DNA from: Narthecium ossifragum
Lineage: Eukaryota > Streptophyta > Magnoliopsida > Dioscoreales > Nartheciaceae
DNA: 64,000 nucleotides
Assembly: GCA_963920575.1 (NCBI GenBank)
Contig: OY986973.1
Location: 13,347,397 to 13,411,396 of the forward strand
Direction of reading: 5' to 3'
Of the stretch, positions 32,843 to 42,931 are shown piece after piece (the first letter of the stretch is position 1; each line of letters starts with the position of its first letter). A program made the position numbers and the translations under genes. The notes below the pieces were generated by a model, which ran no database searches, was not told the DNA's origin, and saw only the letters and a list, made by a program, of their open reading frames with translations.

Positions 32843-35800
32843 GGGGGTGATCGAAGAGACTGGACGGCGGTGGTCGGTGTGAGGCTCGGGCACGGGAGAT
32901 GGCAGAGAGGAGGAAGGAGATGCTTACATGGCAGGTGACGTGGCGTGGGGTCGCTGGCGTGGCGGAGAGAGAAAGTGGCGTGGAGAAGGAAGATGAAGGT
33001 GATGGCGATGCCGGCTACGGAGAAGATGACCGACGGGGAAGAAGGTGGATCTATGGTGGATTTTCGGGTGGAAACTATATTACTTCTACTCCTAAGATAT
33101 TCTATCAACTATTCATCATCATTCATCTCATGCATAACCTAATACAAACTACTAAGGTCCTTTTATAGAGACCTTGACAGAGTCCTAATCCAACTAGAAA
33201 ACCCCCTTGCTTAATTAGCAAGTAATAAGGCTTTCTGACTCAACTCAACTTCCTAACTCAAATGGACTTTTAATTAATTCCTAACAATCAAATATCAACT
33301 AGGACTCAAATAAATATAAAAGACTAATGATAAATACTAATTAAATACTCTAGTTTGAACTAGGGAAGTCCAAGTCAAACTAGAAAAGAGGCTGAACCAG
33401 CTTGGTTCCTCTTCTGGGTTCGGGTCCAGTTGGTCGAGTCGGATCGACTCGTATCATCCCCCCTTCCTTCAGAATTGGCCTTGTCCTCAAGGCCAGAGTT
33501 AAGTCAGGTAGGATGGCTCTATGTGGCTGGACCGAATCAACTTGCTTCTGTAGCTCTGGACTCGGTGGGGAGAAACCAGGTTGATCCCATGACGGGTCCA
33601 GGGGTAGCAGGGGTAGTGCTGAAGGAAGCTTCCACCCAAGCTTAAGGATCCAAGGTGTTTTAACATTAGTATTAATGTTGGTGATACAAAAATAGGAGAG
33701 GCAGTGCTTGATTTAGGAGCCAGTGTTAATTTGATGCCTTACTCTATTTTTCTTGAGTTAGGTGTGGGTGAATTAAAACCTACTATGATGTCTCTACAAC
33801 TTGCAGATCGTTCAGTTAAATATCCATTAGGCATTGTAGAAGACATCTTAGTACAAGTTGATAAATTAATCATCCATGCTGATTTTGTGATATTGGATAT
33901 GGATGATGCACCCTTGCATGATAGAAATTTACCGATTTTGCTTAGACGCCCATTTTTGGCTACAACAAAGACTATGATTAATGTGTATGATGGCAAGCTA
34001 AGCATGACAGTCTTAGGTGAAACGGTTGAATTTAAAGTGTTTGATTCTATGTCATATCCCTCAAATTCTTTTGATTGTTTCTGAATAGATGTATTACATT
34101 CAATGGAGCTTACTAATTTCAGACAGGAGTAAGTTAAGACTACATTGGAAGCGACATTAATGATGGAAGAGGAGGATGCGTACAACTATGATGGAGTAGA
34201 GGAGGTCACGACAGCCCTTGAGGCATTGCAGCCATACCCCCATGGTGGATTTCGGTTAGACATGCTAGACACCTCTCATTTTAAAATGGTTTCATCAATA
34301 GTATCTCCACCTAAGCATGAGTTAAAACCTCTTCCTTTTAATCTGAAATATGCATATCTTGGTGAGAATGAAACCCTACCTGTGATTATTGCTTCTGAGA
34401 TTACTCCATTGGAAGAGGAAAAATTATTGAGAGTTCTTAGGGAGCATAAAACTGCAATAGGCTGGACAATTGCATATATTAAAGGAGTGAGTCCTACTAT
34501 GTGCATGCATCGCATTATGTTGGAAGAGGATGCCAAGCCTATAAGGGACGGTCAGCGTCGCCTTAATCCAAATATGAAAGAAGTTGTTCAAGTAGAGGTT
34601 CTTAGATTACTTGATGTTGGTGTTATATATCCTATTTTTGACAGCAATTAGATAAGTCTAGTTCATGTAGTCCCTAAGAAATCAGGAATAACAGTTGTGA
34701 AGAATGAGAACAATGAGCTTATACCTATGATGATGACAACTGGATGGCGTGTCTGCATCGATTATCACAAGCTTAATGCAGCGACTAAAATAGACCACTT
34801 TCCCTTACCTTTTATCAATCAAATACTTGAACGTTTAGCTGGCCACGCATTTTATTATTTTCTTGATGGATTTTCAGGTTATAATCAAATAGTCATCACC
34901 CCTGAGGACCAAGAGAAGACTACATTCACATGCCCCTTTGGAACATTTGCGTATAGACGGATGCCATTTGGATTATGTAACGCACCTGCTACTTTTCAAA
35001 GATGCATGATATCGATTTTTTCCGACATGATAGAAAGGTTTGTTGAGGTATTTATGGATGATTTTTCTATTTTTGGGAATTCTTTTGATAATTGCCTTGA
35101 CCATCTAACATTGGTGCTTAAGAGATGTGAGGAGACTAATTTGACATTGAGTTGGGAGAAGAGTCACTTCATGGTAAGGCAAGGTATTGTTTTAGGACAT
35201 GCTATCTCTAGTAAATGTATTGAAGTTGACAGGGCAAAAATAGATTTGATTGAGAAATTGCCGCCCCCTACTTCTGAAAAGGGTGTGCGAAGTTTTTTGG
35301 GCCATGCAGGGTTTTATCGCAGATTCATTAGAGATTTTTCTAAGATTGCATGACCTCTATGTGATTTATTGGCCAAGGATGCTGAGTTTAAGTTTAGTAA
35401 AGCTTGTCTTGATGCTTTCAATGCTTTAAAAGAGAAATTGGTTACTGCACCTATTATTATGCCTCCTGATTGGTCGTTGCCCTTGGAGATAATGTGTGAT
35501 GCGTCTGATTATGCTATAGGGGTTGTGTTAGGACAAAGGATGAATAAGGTTTCTCATGCAATTTATTATGCAAGTCGTACACTCAATGATGCTCAAATCA
35601 ATTATTCAACTATTGAGAAAGAATTACTTGCTATTGTCTTTGCATTGGAGAAATTTCGCTCTTATTTGATTGGATCTAAAGTTGTTATTTATTCAGATCA
35701 TGCAGCATTAAAATATCTACTAACCAAAAAGGATACCAACCCAAGGTTAATCAGGTAGATCCTGCTGCTACAAGAGTTTGATTTGGAAATAAGGGACAAG

Positions 35801-36463
35801 AAAGGGAGGAACAATGTAGTGACAGATCACTTGTCGCGATTGGAGCACATGGCCAGCCCTAAGGATGTACAACCCATCTAAGAATGTTTTCCCGATGAAC
35901 AACTATTTTCTGTGAATGGTAAAGAGTCCTGGTATGCGGATATTGTTAACTATTTAGCTAGTAATGTTCTACGTGCTGATTTAAGTTCACAAGAAAAGAA
36001 AATTTTTTTGTCTACAGTTAGATATTACTTTTGGGATGATCCTTATTTATTTAAGCACTGTCCTGATCAAATAATAAGGTGTTGTGTGCAAGAATATGAG
36101 CATGATGATATATTGAAATTTAGACATGAATTAACTTGTGGAGGACACTTTGGAGGTAAGAAAACTGCTTTTAAAGTTCTTCAATCTGGTTTCTTCTGGC
36201 CTACCTTATTCAAAGATGCGTTTAATTTTGTTGCTAAGTGTGACAGATGTCAAAGATCTGGGAACATAAGCAAAAGGAATGAGATGCCTCTTACAAATAA
36301 TCTAGTGGTGGAATTGTTCGATGTTTGGGGCATAGACTTTATGGGACCGTTTCCTCTATCATATGGGTATACTTATATTCTTGTTACAGTGGATTACGTA
36401 TCTAACTGGATAGAAGCAATTGTAACCAGGAACAATGATTGATAGCAAGACCGTGGTGAGTTT

Positions 36464-37845
36464 TGTTACGAGCGGTCTACTCGTGATCCTCTCGTAATGG
36501 GTCTCTACTGCTCCAATCGATCAGAATCGGCCGGATCGGACTTGATTTGAGTCCAATTGGCTGATTTGGCTAGCTAGATCGGATCTGGCTTGAGCTGGAT
36601 CGGATCTGGCTGAAGCTGGATCGAATCTGGCTAAGCCTGATTGGATGGGACTTGACTGGGTCAAGTCTGAAGTAATCTGGATCAAGCTGACCAGGTTCAA
36701 TTGGGCTATGTGGTTGGATTGGTCTGACTGGCTCGGCTGAATCAATTAGAGTTGGTTGAGTTGAACCTGATTTGAAGTGGCTGAACCGGTTTGATCCAAG
36801 GGCTGAGAATCGCCGGAGTAGATCGCTGGCGTAGGGACGGCGGCGGCGGTCGGGGTAGTGGCAGGAAGGGACGCCTGGAGGTGGGGATGAGATCTACCGG
36901 AGTGGATTGGTCGGAGGTGGGCTAGATCGGCGGGATCTGGGAGATGGACGGCGGAGGTTTGGGTTCACCGGCGTCGGGGACAACGGGGAGCTCGGCTGGG
37001 GCTTGGGACGTCGGGAAGATGGTCGGCAAAGGGTCGTGGGGAGACGAGGAAGGCTTTAGGGATGTTTTGGAGGTGAGGTTGGGGATGGATGTGGGTTGAC
37101 GGCGGAGAGGACGGAGGTAGGCTCGTCGGGGACGGCGCCGGAGGGGACGAAGGGCGGAGGGAAGGGTATGGCCGGAGTCGTGAGGCTTAGGGGAAGACGT
37201 TGGAGTGATTAGGTGGCGACGGGGGAGGCCGGAGAGGGAACGGCGGTGGAGATCGGCGGGAGCGAGGGTTTGGCACGGGAGAGAAGAAAGGAAGGAGATG
37301 AGCTGACGTGGCGCTGACGTGGCGGTGGGGTCGCTGACGTGGCGGAGAGAGAAAGTGACGGGGAGAAGGAAATTGAAGGTGAAGGCGATGCCGGCTGCGG
37401 AGAAGATGACCGACGGGGAAGAAGGTGGATCTATGGTGGATTTCGGGTGGAATCTACTTTACTTCTACTCCTATGATATTCTACTCCTATGATAACTTAT
37501 CAACTACTCATAATTTATTCATCATCATGCATCATTCATAACCTAATACAAACTACTAAGGTCCTTTTATAGAGACCTTGACAGAGTCCTAATCCATTAG
37601 AAAAACCCCCTTGCTTGATTAGCAAGTAATAAGGTTCCTGACTCAACTCAACTTCCTAACTCAAAGGGACTCTTAATTAATTCCTAACAATCAACTAGGA
37701 CTCAATAAAAGACTAATGATAAATACTAATTAAATACTCTAGTTTGAACTAGGGAAGTCCAAGTCAAACTAGGAAAGAGGTTGAACCAGCTTGGTTCCTC
37801 TTCTGGGTTCGGGTCCAGTTGGTCGAGTCGGATCGACTCGTATCA
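36464..37845 (-). repeat. C2 3' LTR (left on + strand)
   Basis: Begins TGTTACGAGCGG and ends ACTCGTATCA on the + strand. It contains a TATA box at 37565-37571 (minus strand) and a GC-rich leader. The same LTR family recurs at 10295, 25894, 27461, 30417, 45646 (diverged) and 54444 (fragment). Confidence 0.95.
37565..37571 (-). promoter_or_regulatory. TATA box in C2 3' LTR
   Basis: TATAAAA on the minus strand within aaggtccttttatagagacc. Confidence 0.7.
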
Positions 37846-39604
37846 CCCCCCCTTCCTTCAAAATTGGCCTTGTCCTCAAGGCCAGAGTCAGGTCAGGTAG
37901 GATGGCTCTATGTGGCTGGACCGAATCAACTTGCTGCTGTAGTTCTGGACTCGGTGGGGAGAAACCAGGTCGATCCCATGGCGGGTCCAGTGGTAGCAGT
38001 GGCAATGATGGATGAGCATCTGGCGGTCGAGCTGACGGCTCAGGTAGCTCCAGGAATATGATCTTCAATGACTCTCCTGGATCATCCTCATCATGTCCCA
38101 TCAGTAGAGTTGCCCATGACCATAGGATGGGATCTGATGTCCATGGTCTAATCAACTGTGCAGGGACTTGGCTTGAATCTTGTTCAAGCTGGCTTTGATC
38201 CAATCTGAAATGAAGATGGCTGGACCATGATTCTGCTGCACTAGTCTGGACTAGAAGTTGGTTGAACCAAGTTGAATCTTCAACTGTGCTAAGTCGTACT
38301 CTGGTCCAAACCTGTCTGACTTGGTTGGCTCTGCCGGTGTCAATCTGGACTTGAGTCAGTTGAGCTAAACCGATGTTACCATCATAATCAGATCTGATCA
38401 GATTGTAGATGAAATCTGGATAAGGAGGGTAGTTCCTTTCATGACTCATCTCAACCTTTGAATGCTTGATCAACGGCTGAGGATGCATCTTGATCACATG
38501 GAGTTGATCTGGATGGTCCTGATTGCTGGGGACTCTTGGATCAGGTTCAGATCGAAGATCGAAACCACTGGATCGAAGATTAGGCTGATCAAACGGCTGG
38601 ATCAAGTTGCAGTCTTGATCGGACGGCTGAGAAGCTGCCGGAGCTGGATCAACGGCGAAACGAGCTCGTCGGAGAGCGGCAACGGCACAGAAAGCTTCGT
38701 AGGGATGAGGGGGTTCCATCCGTACCGTCTGATCGTCGGATTGGGCCTCGGATGTACCGGATCTGAAGGTGGCGGCGCGGTGGAGAACGTCGCCGGTGAT
38801 CGGCGGTGAAGGAGGGCTCAACGGTAGCCGGGGATGGGTGGAAACGGTTCGTGAAGGTCTTGGGACATTTCCCGTGAGGTTTGATCGAAGGATCATCCTC
38901 TGGAAGTGGCGGAGTGGAGGTTGCCGGATCAATGGAATTTGCCGGAGTTGGGCTCCGGCGATCCGAGCCTCTATCGTCGTCGTGGTTGGCAACGGCGGCT
39001 TAGGTGAGGGACGCAGGAGCTTCCGCGATGGTTGGAAGAAGAAGAAGGCGTCGGGCGTCGGCGTTGGGGTGGCGGCTTGGGGATGAGCCGACGGAGCCGT
39101 GGATGAGCCGGGACGAAGGGTAGTCGGCTCGGAGGTGAGCCGGGCTGAAGGAGAGGGATGAGCCGCGGCTGGAGCCAAACCGGGAGGAGAGAGAAAACCA
39201 GGGGAAATTCCGGAAAAATAAGGAAAAATAAGGAAAATTCCGGAAAAATCATGAGAAGGTGGTAGAAAGTGTTCACCCTGATCTGGCAGAGGAGGTTGCA
39301 ACAGCATGCGCTCCAGTTCGATCTGAGAATCGGACGGTTGTCGCTCCTCAACTGGCTTCTGGATCTCTTCTCCCTTATTGATTGCTGGTGTCTCAGTCAT
39401 ACTCGAAATTACAACCGGAGTCATAATCTGAGTTGGCTCAGGCTCAGGTTCTGCAATCATTATCCTCGGTGCTATAGTTGACCACCTACGAGAGATCTGC
39501 TCCAACTTTCTGCTTTGGCGTTCCATCAAAGTTGAAACAAGATTTACCTCGCCCTGCAGACTCTTAATTTGATGTTCCCACCACTCCTGGGAAACTCCGT
39601 ACAT
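37769..39604 (-). CDS. Hypothetical 611-codon ORF of family C, function unknown
   Basis: Single uninterrupted frame from an ATG about 50 bp after the PBS, through the whole internal region and PPT, ending inside the 3' LTR. Residues 1-45 (MYGVSQEWWEHQIKSL and on) are charged and could form a short coiled coil. Residues about 100-270 are Pro/Ser/Thr-rich. Residues about 330-520, including WTRVRLSTVEDSTWFNQLL, are the part best shared with C1. No zinc knuckle, protease or polymerase motif is present. C1 and C2 differ at about 24 of 285 bases in one stretch and most differences change amino acids, which is close to neutral. So the ORF may be accidental or under weak constraint. The N-terminus may be gag-derived, by position only. 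Confidence 0.45.
   Translation of the reverse strand: MYGVSQEWWEHQIKSLQGEVNLVSTLMERQSRKLEQISRRWSTIAPRIMIAEPEPEPTQIMTPVVISSMTETPAINKGEEIQKPVEERQPSDSQIELERMLLQPPLPDQGEHFLPPSHDFSGIFLIFPYFSGISPGFLSPPGLAPAAAHPSPSARLTSEPTTLRPGSSTAPSAHPQAATPTPTPDAFFFFQPSRKLLRPSPKPPLPTTTTIEARIAGAQLRQIPLIRQPPLRHFQRMILRSNLTGNVPRPSRTVSTHPRLPLSPPSPPITGDVLHRAATFRSGTSEAQSDDQTVRMEPPHPYEAFCAVAALRRARFAVDPAPAASQPSDQDCNLIQPFDQPNLRSSGFDLRSEPDPRVPSNQDHPDQLHVIKMHPQPLIKHSKVEMSHERNYPPYPDFIYNLIRSDYDGNIGLAQLTQVQIDTGRANQVRQVWTRVRLSTVEDSTWFNQLLVQTSAAESWSSHLHFRLDQSQLEQDSSQVPAQLIRPWTSDPILWSWATLLMGHDEDDPGESLKIIFLELPEPSARPPDAHPSLPLLPLDPPWDRPGFSPPSPELQQQVDSVQPHRAILPDLTLALRTRPILKEGGVIRVDPTRPTGPEPRRGTKLVQPLS
37846..37860 (-). other. Polypurine tract of C2
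   Basis: The minus strand reads aaggaaggggggg immediately before the LTR start TGATACGAG, where plus-strand synthesis would be primed. Shorter versions occur at 28636 and 33457. Confidence 0.88.
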
Positions 39605-39653
39605 GATGGCGAAGTTTCCAGTAGGGTCTGAACCGCACAGTCGGTGGAACGAA

Positions 39654-39665
39654 GCTCTGATACCA
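39654..39665 (-). other. Primer-binding site of C2 (tRNA-iMet, inverted)
   Basis: GCTCTGATACCA on the + strand, three bases from the 5' LTR at 39669. Reverse complement of TGGTATCAGAGC. Confidence 0.93.
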
Positions 39666-39668
39666 AGT

Positions 39669-41050
39669 TGTTACGAGCGGTCTACTCGTGATCCTCTCGT
39701 AATGGGTCTCTACTGCTCCAATCGATCAGAATCGGCCGGATCGGACTTGATTTGAGTCCAATTGGCTGATTTGGCTAGCTAGATCAGATCTGGCTTGAGC
39801 TGGATCGGATCTGGCTGAAGCTGGATCGAATCTGGCTAAGCCTGATTGGATGGGACTTGACTGGGTCAAGTCTGAAGTAATCTGGATCAAGCTGACCAGG
39901 TTCAATTGGGCTATGTGGCTGGATTGGTCTGACTGGCTCGGCTGAATCAATTAGAGTTGGTTGAGTTGAACCTGATTTGAAGTGGCTGAACCGGTTTGAT
40001 CCAAGGGCTGAGAATCGCCGGAGTAGATCGCCGGCGTAGGGACGGCGGCGGCGGTCGGGGTAGTGGCAGGAAGGGACGCCTGGAGGTGGAGATGAGATCT
40101 ACCGGAGTGGATTGGTCGGAGGTGGGCTAGATCGGCGGGATCTAGGAGATGGACAGCGGAGGTTTGGGTTCACCGGCGTCGGGGACGACGGGGAGCTCGG
40201 CTGGGGCTTGGGACGTCGGGAAGATGGTCGGCAAAGGGTCGTGGGGAGACGAGGAAGGCTTTAGGGATGTTTTGGAGGTGAGGTTGGGGATGGATGTGGG
40301 TTGACGGCGGAGAGGACGGAGGTAGGCTCGTCGGGGACGGCGCCGGAGGGGACGAAGGGCGGAGGGAAGGGTATGGCCGGAGTCGTGAGGCTTAGGGGAA
40401 GACGTTGGAGTGATTAGGTGGCGACGGGGGAGGCCGGAGAGGGAACGGCGGTGGAGATCGGCGGGAGCGAGGGTTTGGCACGGGAGAGAAGAAAGGAAGG
40501 AGATGAGCTGACGTGGCGCTGACGTGGCGGTGGGGTCGCTGACGTGGCGGAGAGAGAAAGTGACGGGGAGAAGGAAATTGAAGGTGAAGGCGATGCCGGC
40601 TGCGGAGAAGATGACCGACGGGGAAGAAGGTGGATCTATGGTGGATTTCGGGTGGAATCTACTTTACTTCTACTCCTATGATATTCTACTCCTATGATAA
40701 CTTATCAGCTACTCATAATTTATTCATCATCATGCATCATTCATAACCTAATACAAACTACTAAGGTCCTTTTATAGAGACCTTGACAGAGTCCTAATTC
40801 ACTAGAAAAACCCCCTTGCTTGATTAGCAAGTAATAAGGTTCCTGACTCAACTCAACTTCCTAACTCAAAGGGACTCTTAATTAATTCCTAACAATCAAC
40901 TAGGACTCAATAAAAGACTAATGATAAATACTAATTAAATACTCTAGTTTGAACTAGGAAAGTCCAAGTCAAACTAGGAAAGAGGTTGAACCAGCTTGGT
41001 TCCTCTTCTGGGTTCGGGTCCAGTTGGTCGAGTCGGATCGACTCGTATCA
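39669..41050 (-). repeat. C2 5' LTR (right on + strand)
   Basis: 1382 bp, the same length as its partner. It ends ACTCGTATCA at the agttt duplication. A TATA box lies on the minus strand at 40770-40776, so transcription runs leftward through the internal region. Confidence 0.95.
40770..40776 (-). promoter_or_regulatory. TATA box in C2 5' LTR
   Basis: TATAAAA on the minus strand, identical in context to the 3' LTR copy. This is the likely promoter of the C2 transcript. Confidence 0.72.
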
Positions 41051-41785
41051 AGTTTCTTGAAAGATATGATTTTTACAAGGTTTGGAACACCTCGAGCGAT
41101 TATCAGTGATTGGGGGACACACTTTTGCAATAAAGCATTTGATTCCTTGTTAAAGAAGTACAACATCACCCATCGGGTAGCAACCCCGTACCACCCTCAA
41201 ACATCGGGACAAGTTGTGGTGAGCAATAGGCAAATTAAGACGATCTTGGAGCGAGTTGTAGGTACTACAAGGAAGGATTGGGTGGCGAAATTGAATGATG
41301 TTCTTTGGGCTTATCGCAGTGCATATAAGACTGCTATTGTGTTTTGCAAAGCATGCCATCTACCAGTGGAATTGGAGTATAGGGCCTATTGGGCGATAAA
41401 GCAGCTGAATTTTGATATGAGGGAAGCTGGGGATAGAAGGAAGATGCAATTGAATGAATTGGATGAGCTGCGGAATGAAGCGTACGAGAACGCTAAAATC
41501 TACAAAGAAAGGACCAAGCTCTATCATGACAGAGCAATACAACGGAAGGAGTTCACACCAGGTATGAAAGTTTTACTTTATAACTCACGAATGAAATTCT
41601 TTTCTGGTAAATTAAGGTCCAGATGGACGGGACCTTTCAGAGTGACACAAGTATCTCCTCATGGTGCTGTTCAAATTGAGAATGAAAGGAATGGGAGCAA
41701 ATTCAAAATCAATGGGCACCGTTTGAAACTATATTTGGAAGGACATTCAGAAGTGGTGGATGCAGTGATCTTTGTTGAACCTTAA

Positions 41786-42931
41786 GGTTTTGCAGTACGT
41801 CTTGCCTAGACGTTAAATAAAGCGCTGGGTGGGAGACAACCCACCAAGGTAACTTGTTTTTAAGTTTCAATTTTCAGTTTTCAGTTTTATGTTTTCTCTT
41901 TTGTTTTCTTTTAGGTTTTCAACCACCCTGAGGATTCTTGAGCAGATGTTCGTTTACTCTATCAGGTGGCCTCTTTCTTGTTTAAATTATCTTGTATCTC
42001 CTTTGTATGGAAATTTTGGATAGTCACCTCCTACATATGTTATTGCTTAGGATGCACACATTGAGAACAATGTTGATTTCAGGTTGGGGGGTGTAGACAT
42101 TCATGACCTTATTCATACTACCTTGTGGATAGCCACCTCCTACATATGTTATTGCTTAGTGTTAAATTGTACATGAGCTGAAATGTTTATGCTTATTATA
42201 CTTGTTGTTTTCACATGGATTGGCCTATACATTGATTGCATGTGTGATAACTTGAAAGTAGAACATCATGTGATTCACACACGAACACTTTATGTGCGGT
42301 GGCAATTATATTCACCAGAGGAATGAGCATGCTATTGTACCTAAGCGACTATTAAGTGATCTACTGAGTAACCGAGTGTTCTTGCCTCAGGAAGCGGGGA
42401 GCTCGCTTAAAAAGAAAGGTAGAACAACTGATAGCTAAAAACATTCTGGAGCTTGAACAAGCTGTGCCTAAGCAACTATTATGTGTTTTGCTAACTAACC
42501 GGGTCTCTGCGCCTCAAGAAGCGGAGAGTGCTCGCGTAAAAATGCAAAGTGTCTGATAGTTCAAAAAGAAAAAGAAAAAAAAAGCATGCTGTAGTTTAAA
42601 TGCGAGGGTTGGATGATTGGTCCGGAAGATAGTGGTGTGTTTGGACTAATGGTGGGTAGAAGTTGTTTATGTATGTAAATTTTATTTTTCACGTCACATG
42701 TGTTCGTCTGGATGGTGATTAGCATGTTTGAAGTGTAGAAGTTAATATCATGTGTTAGTAGCATGTGTATGAGTATAGGACGTTTTCGTGCTCTGTACTA
42801 TATAGAACACTATTGACCTATTAAGGTAGAACTCTTATTATGCATGTCTACAACCTTGGACCATTAGTGTGCTTAATTATAATTTTATGCACTTAAAATT
42901 GCTAAAGACTAGCAATAAGCTAGTTGGGGGG
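41786..42931 (+). other. Athila 3' noncoding region with PPT
   Basis: 1.15 kb without a gene. Near 41810-41845 is an Athila 3' signature (gacgttaaataaagcgc followed by a GGTGGG/CCCACC stem). There are two copies of ttggggggtgt, at about 42084-42094 and ending at the LTR boundary (42924-42934); the second is the PPT. Two internal direct repeats are present: about 40 bp at 42018 and 42126, and a degenerate one of about 90 bp at 42340 and 42470. No env-like frame is seen. Confidence 0.75.

Larger units (their letters stand above)
27461..33625 (-). mobile_element. Rearranged family C element (C1) in Athila gag-protease
   Basis: Minus-oriented family C element. On the + strand it reads 3' LTR (27461-28635), PPT, internal region (28636-30416), inverted tRNA-iMet PBS (30402-30413), then a rearranged LTR (30417-33456) and a 169-bp stub of a second internal region (33457-33625). 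The second LTR restarts at 30944 about 20 bases into the LTR, so some 500 bp are duplicated, and it contains a Tat-like solo LTR. There is no target duplication on the right. The Athila reading frame resumes at 33626 with sequence between gag and protease missing. Confidence 0.88.
36464..41050 (-). mobile_element. Complete non-autonomous LTR retrotransposon, family C (C2)
   Basis: 4587-bp element with perfect target duplication agttt (36459-36463 and 41051-41055) inside the Athila integrase. LTRs at 36464-37845 and 39669-41050 are both 1382 bp and differ at only about 11 sites by hand count, roughly 99% identity, so the insertion is recent. The 1823-bp internal region has an inverted tRNA-iMet PBS at one end and a polypurine tract at the other. 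It has no gag zinc knuckle, protease, RT or integrase. It would depend on another element for enzymes. The autonomous partner is not identified here. Confidence 0.95.
33626..41785 (+). pseudogene. pol: Athila pol: protease, RT, RNase H, integrase (split by C2)
   Basis: One reading frame from 33626 to about 36438. The protease starts at LPPKLKDP, with DLGASVNLMP (about 33710) in place of the usual DSGA. RT (from about 34500) has TGWRVCIDYHKLN, YRRMPFGLCNAPATF and the catalytic FMDDFSIF (about 35055). RNase H follows ([18 protein letters not shown]), then integrase with its HHCC zinc domain (CDRCQR) and first catalytic Asp (GIDFMGP, about 36330). Only nonsense changes break it (stops near 34082, 34131, 34649, 35351, 35756 and 35879) until a one-base shift near 36438. 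After the C2 insertion, 41056-41785 gives the second Asp (IISDWGTHF) and C-terminus. The expected third catalytic Glu is Val (SGQVVVSN). Confidence 0.93.
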
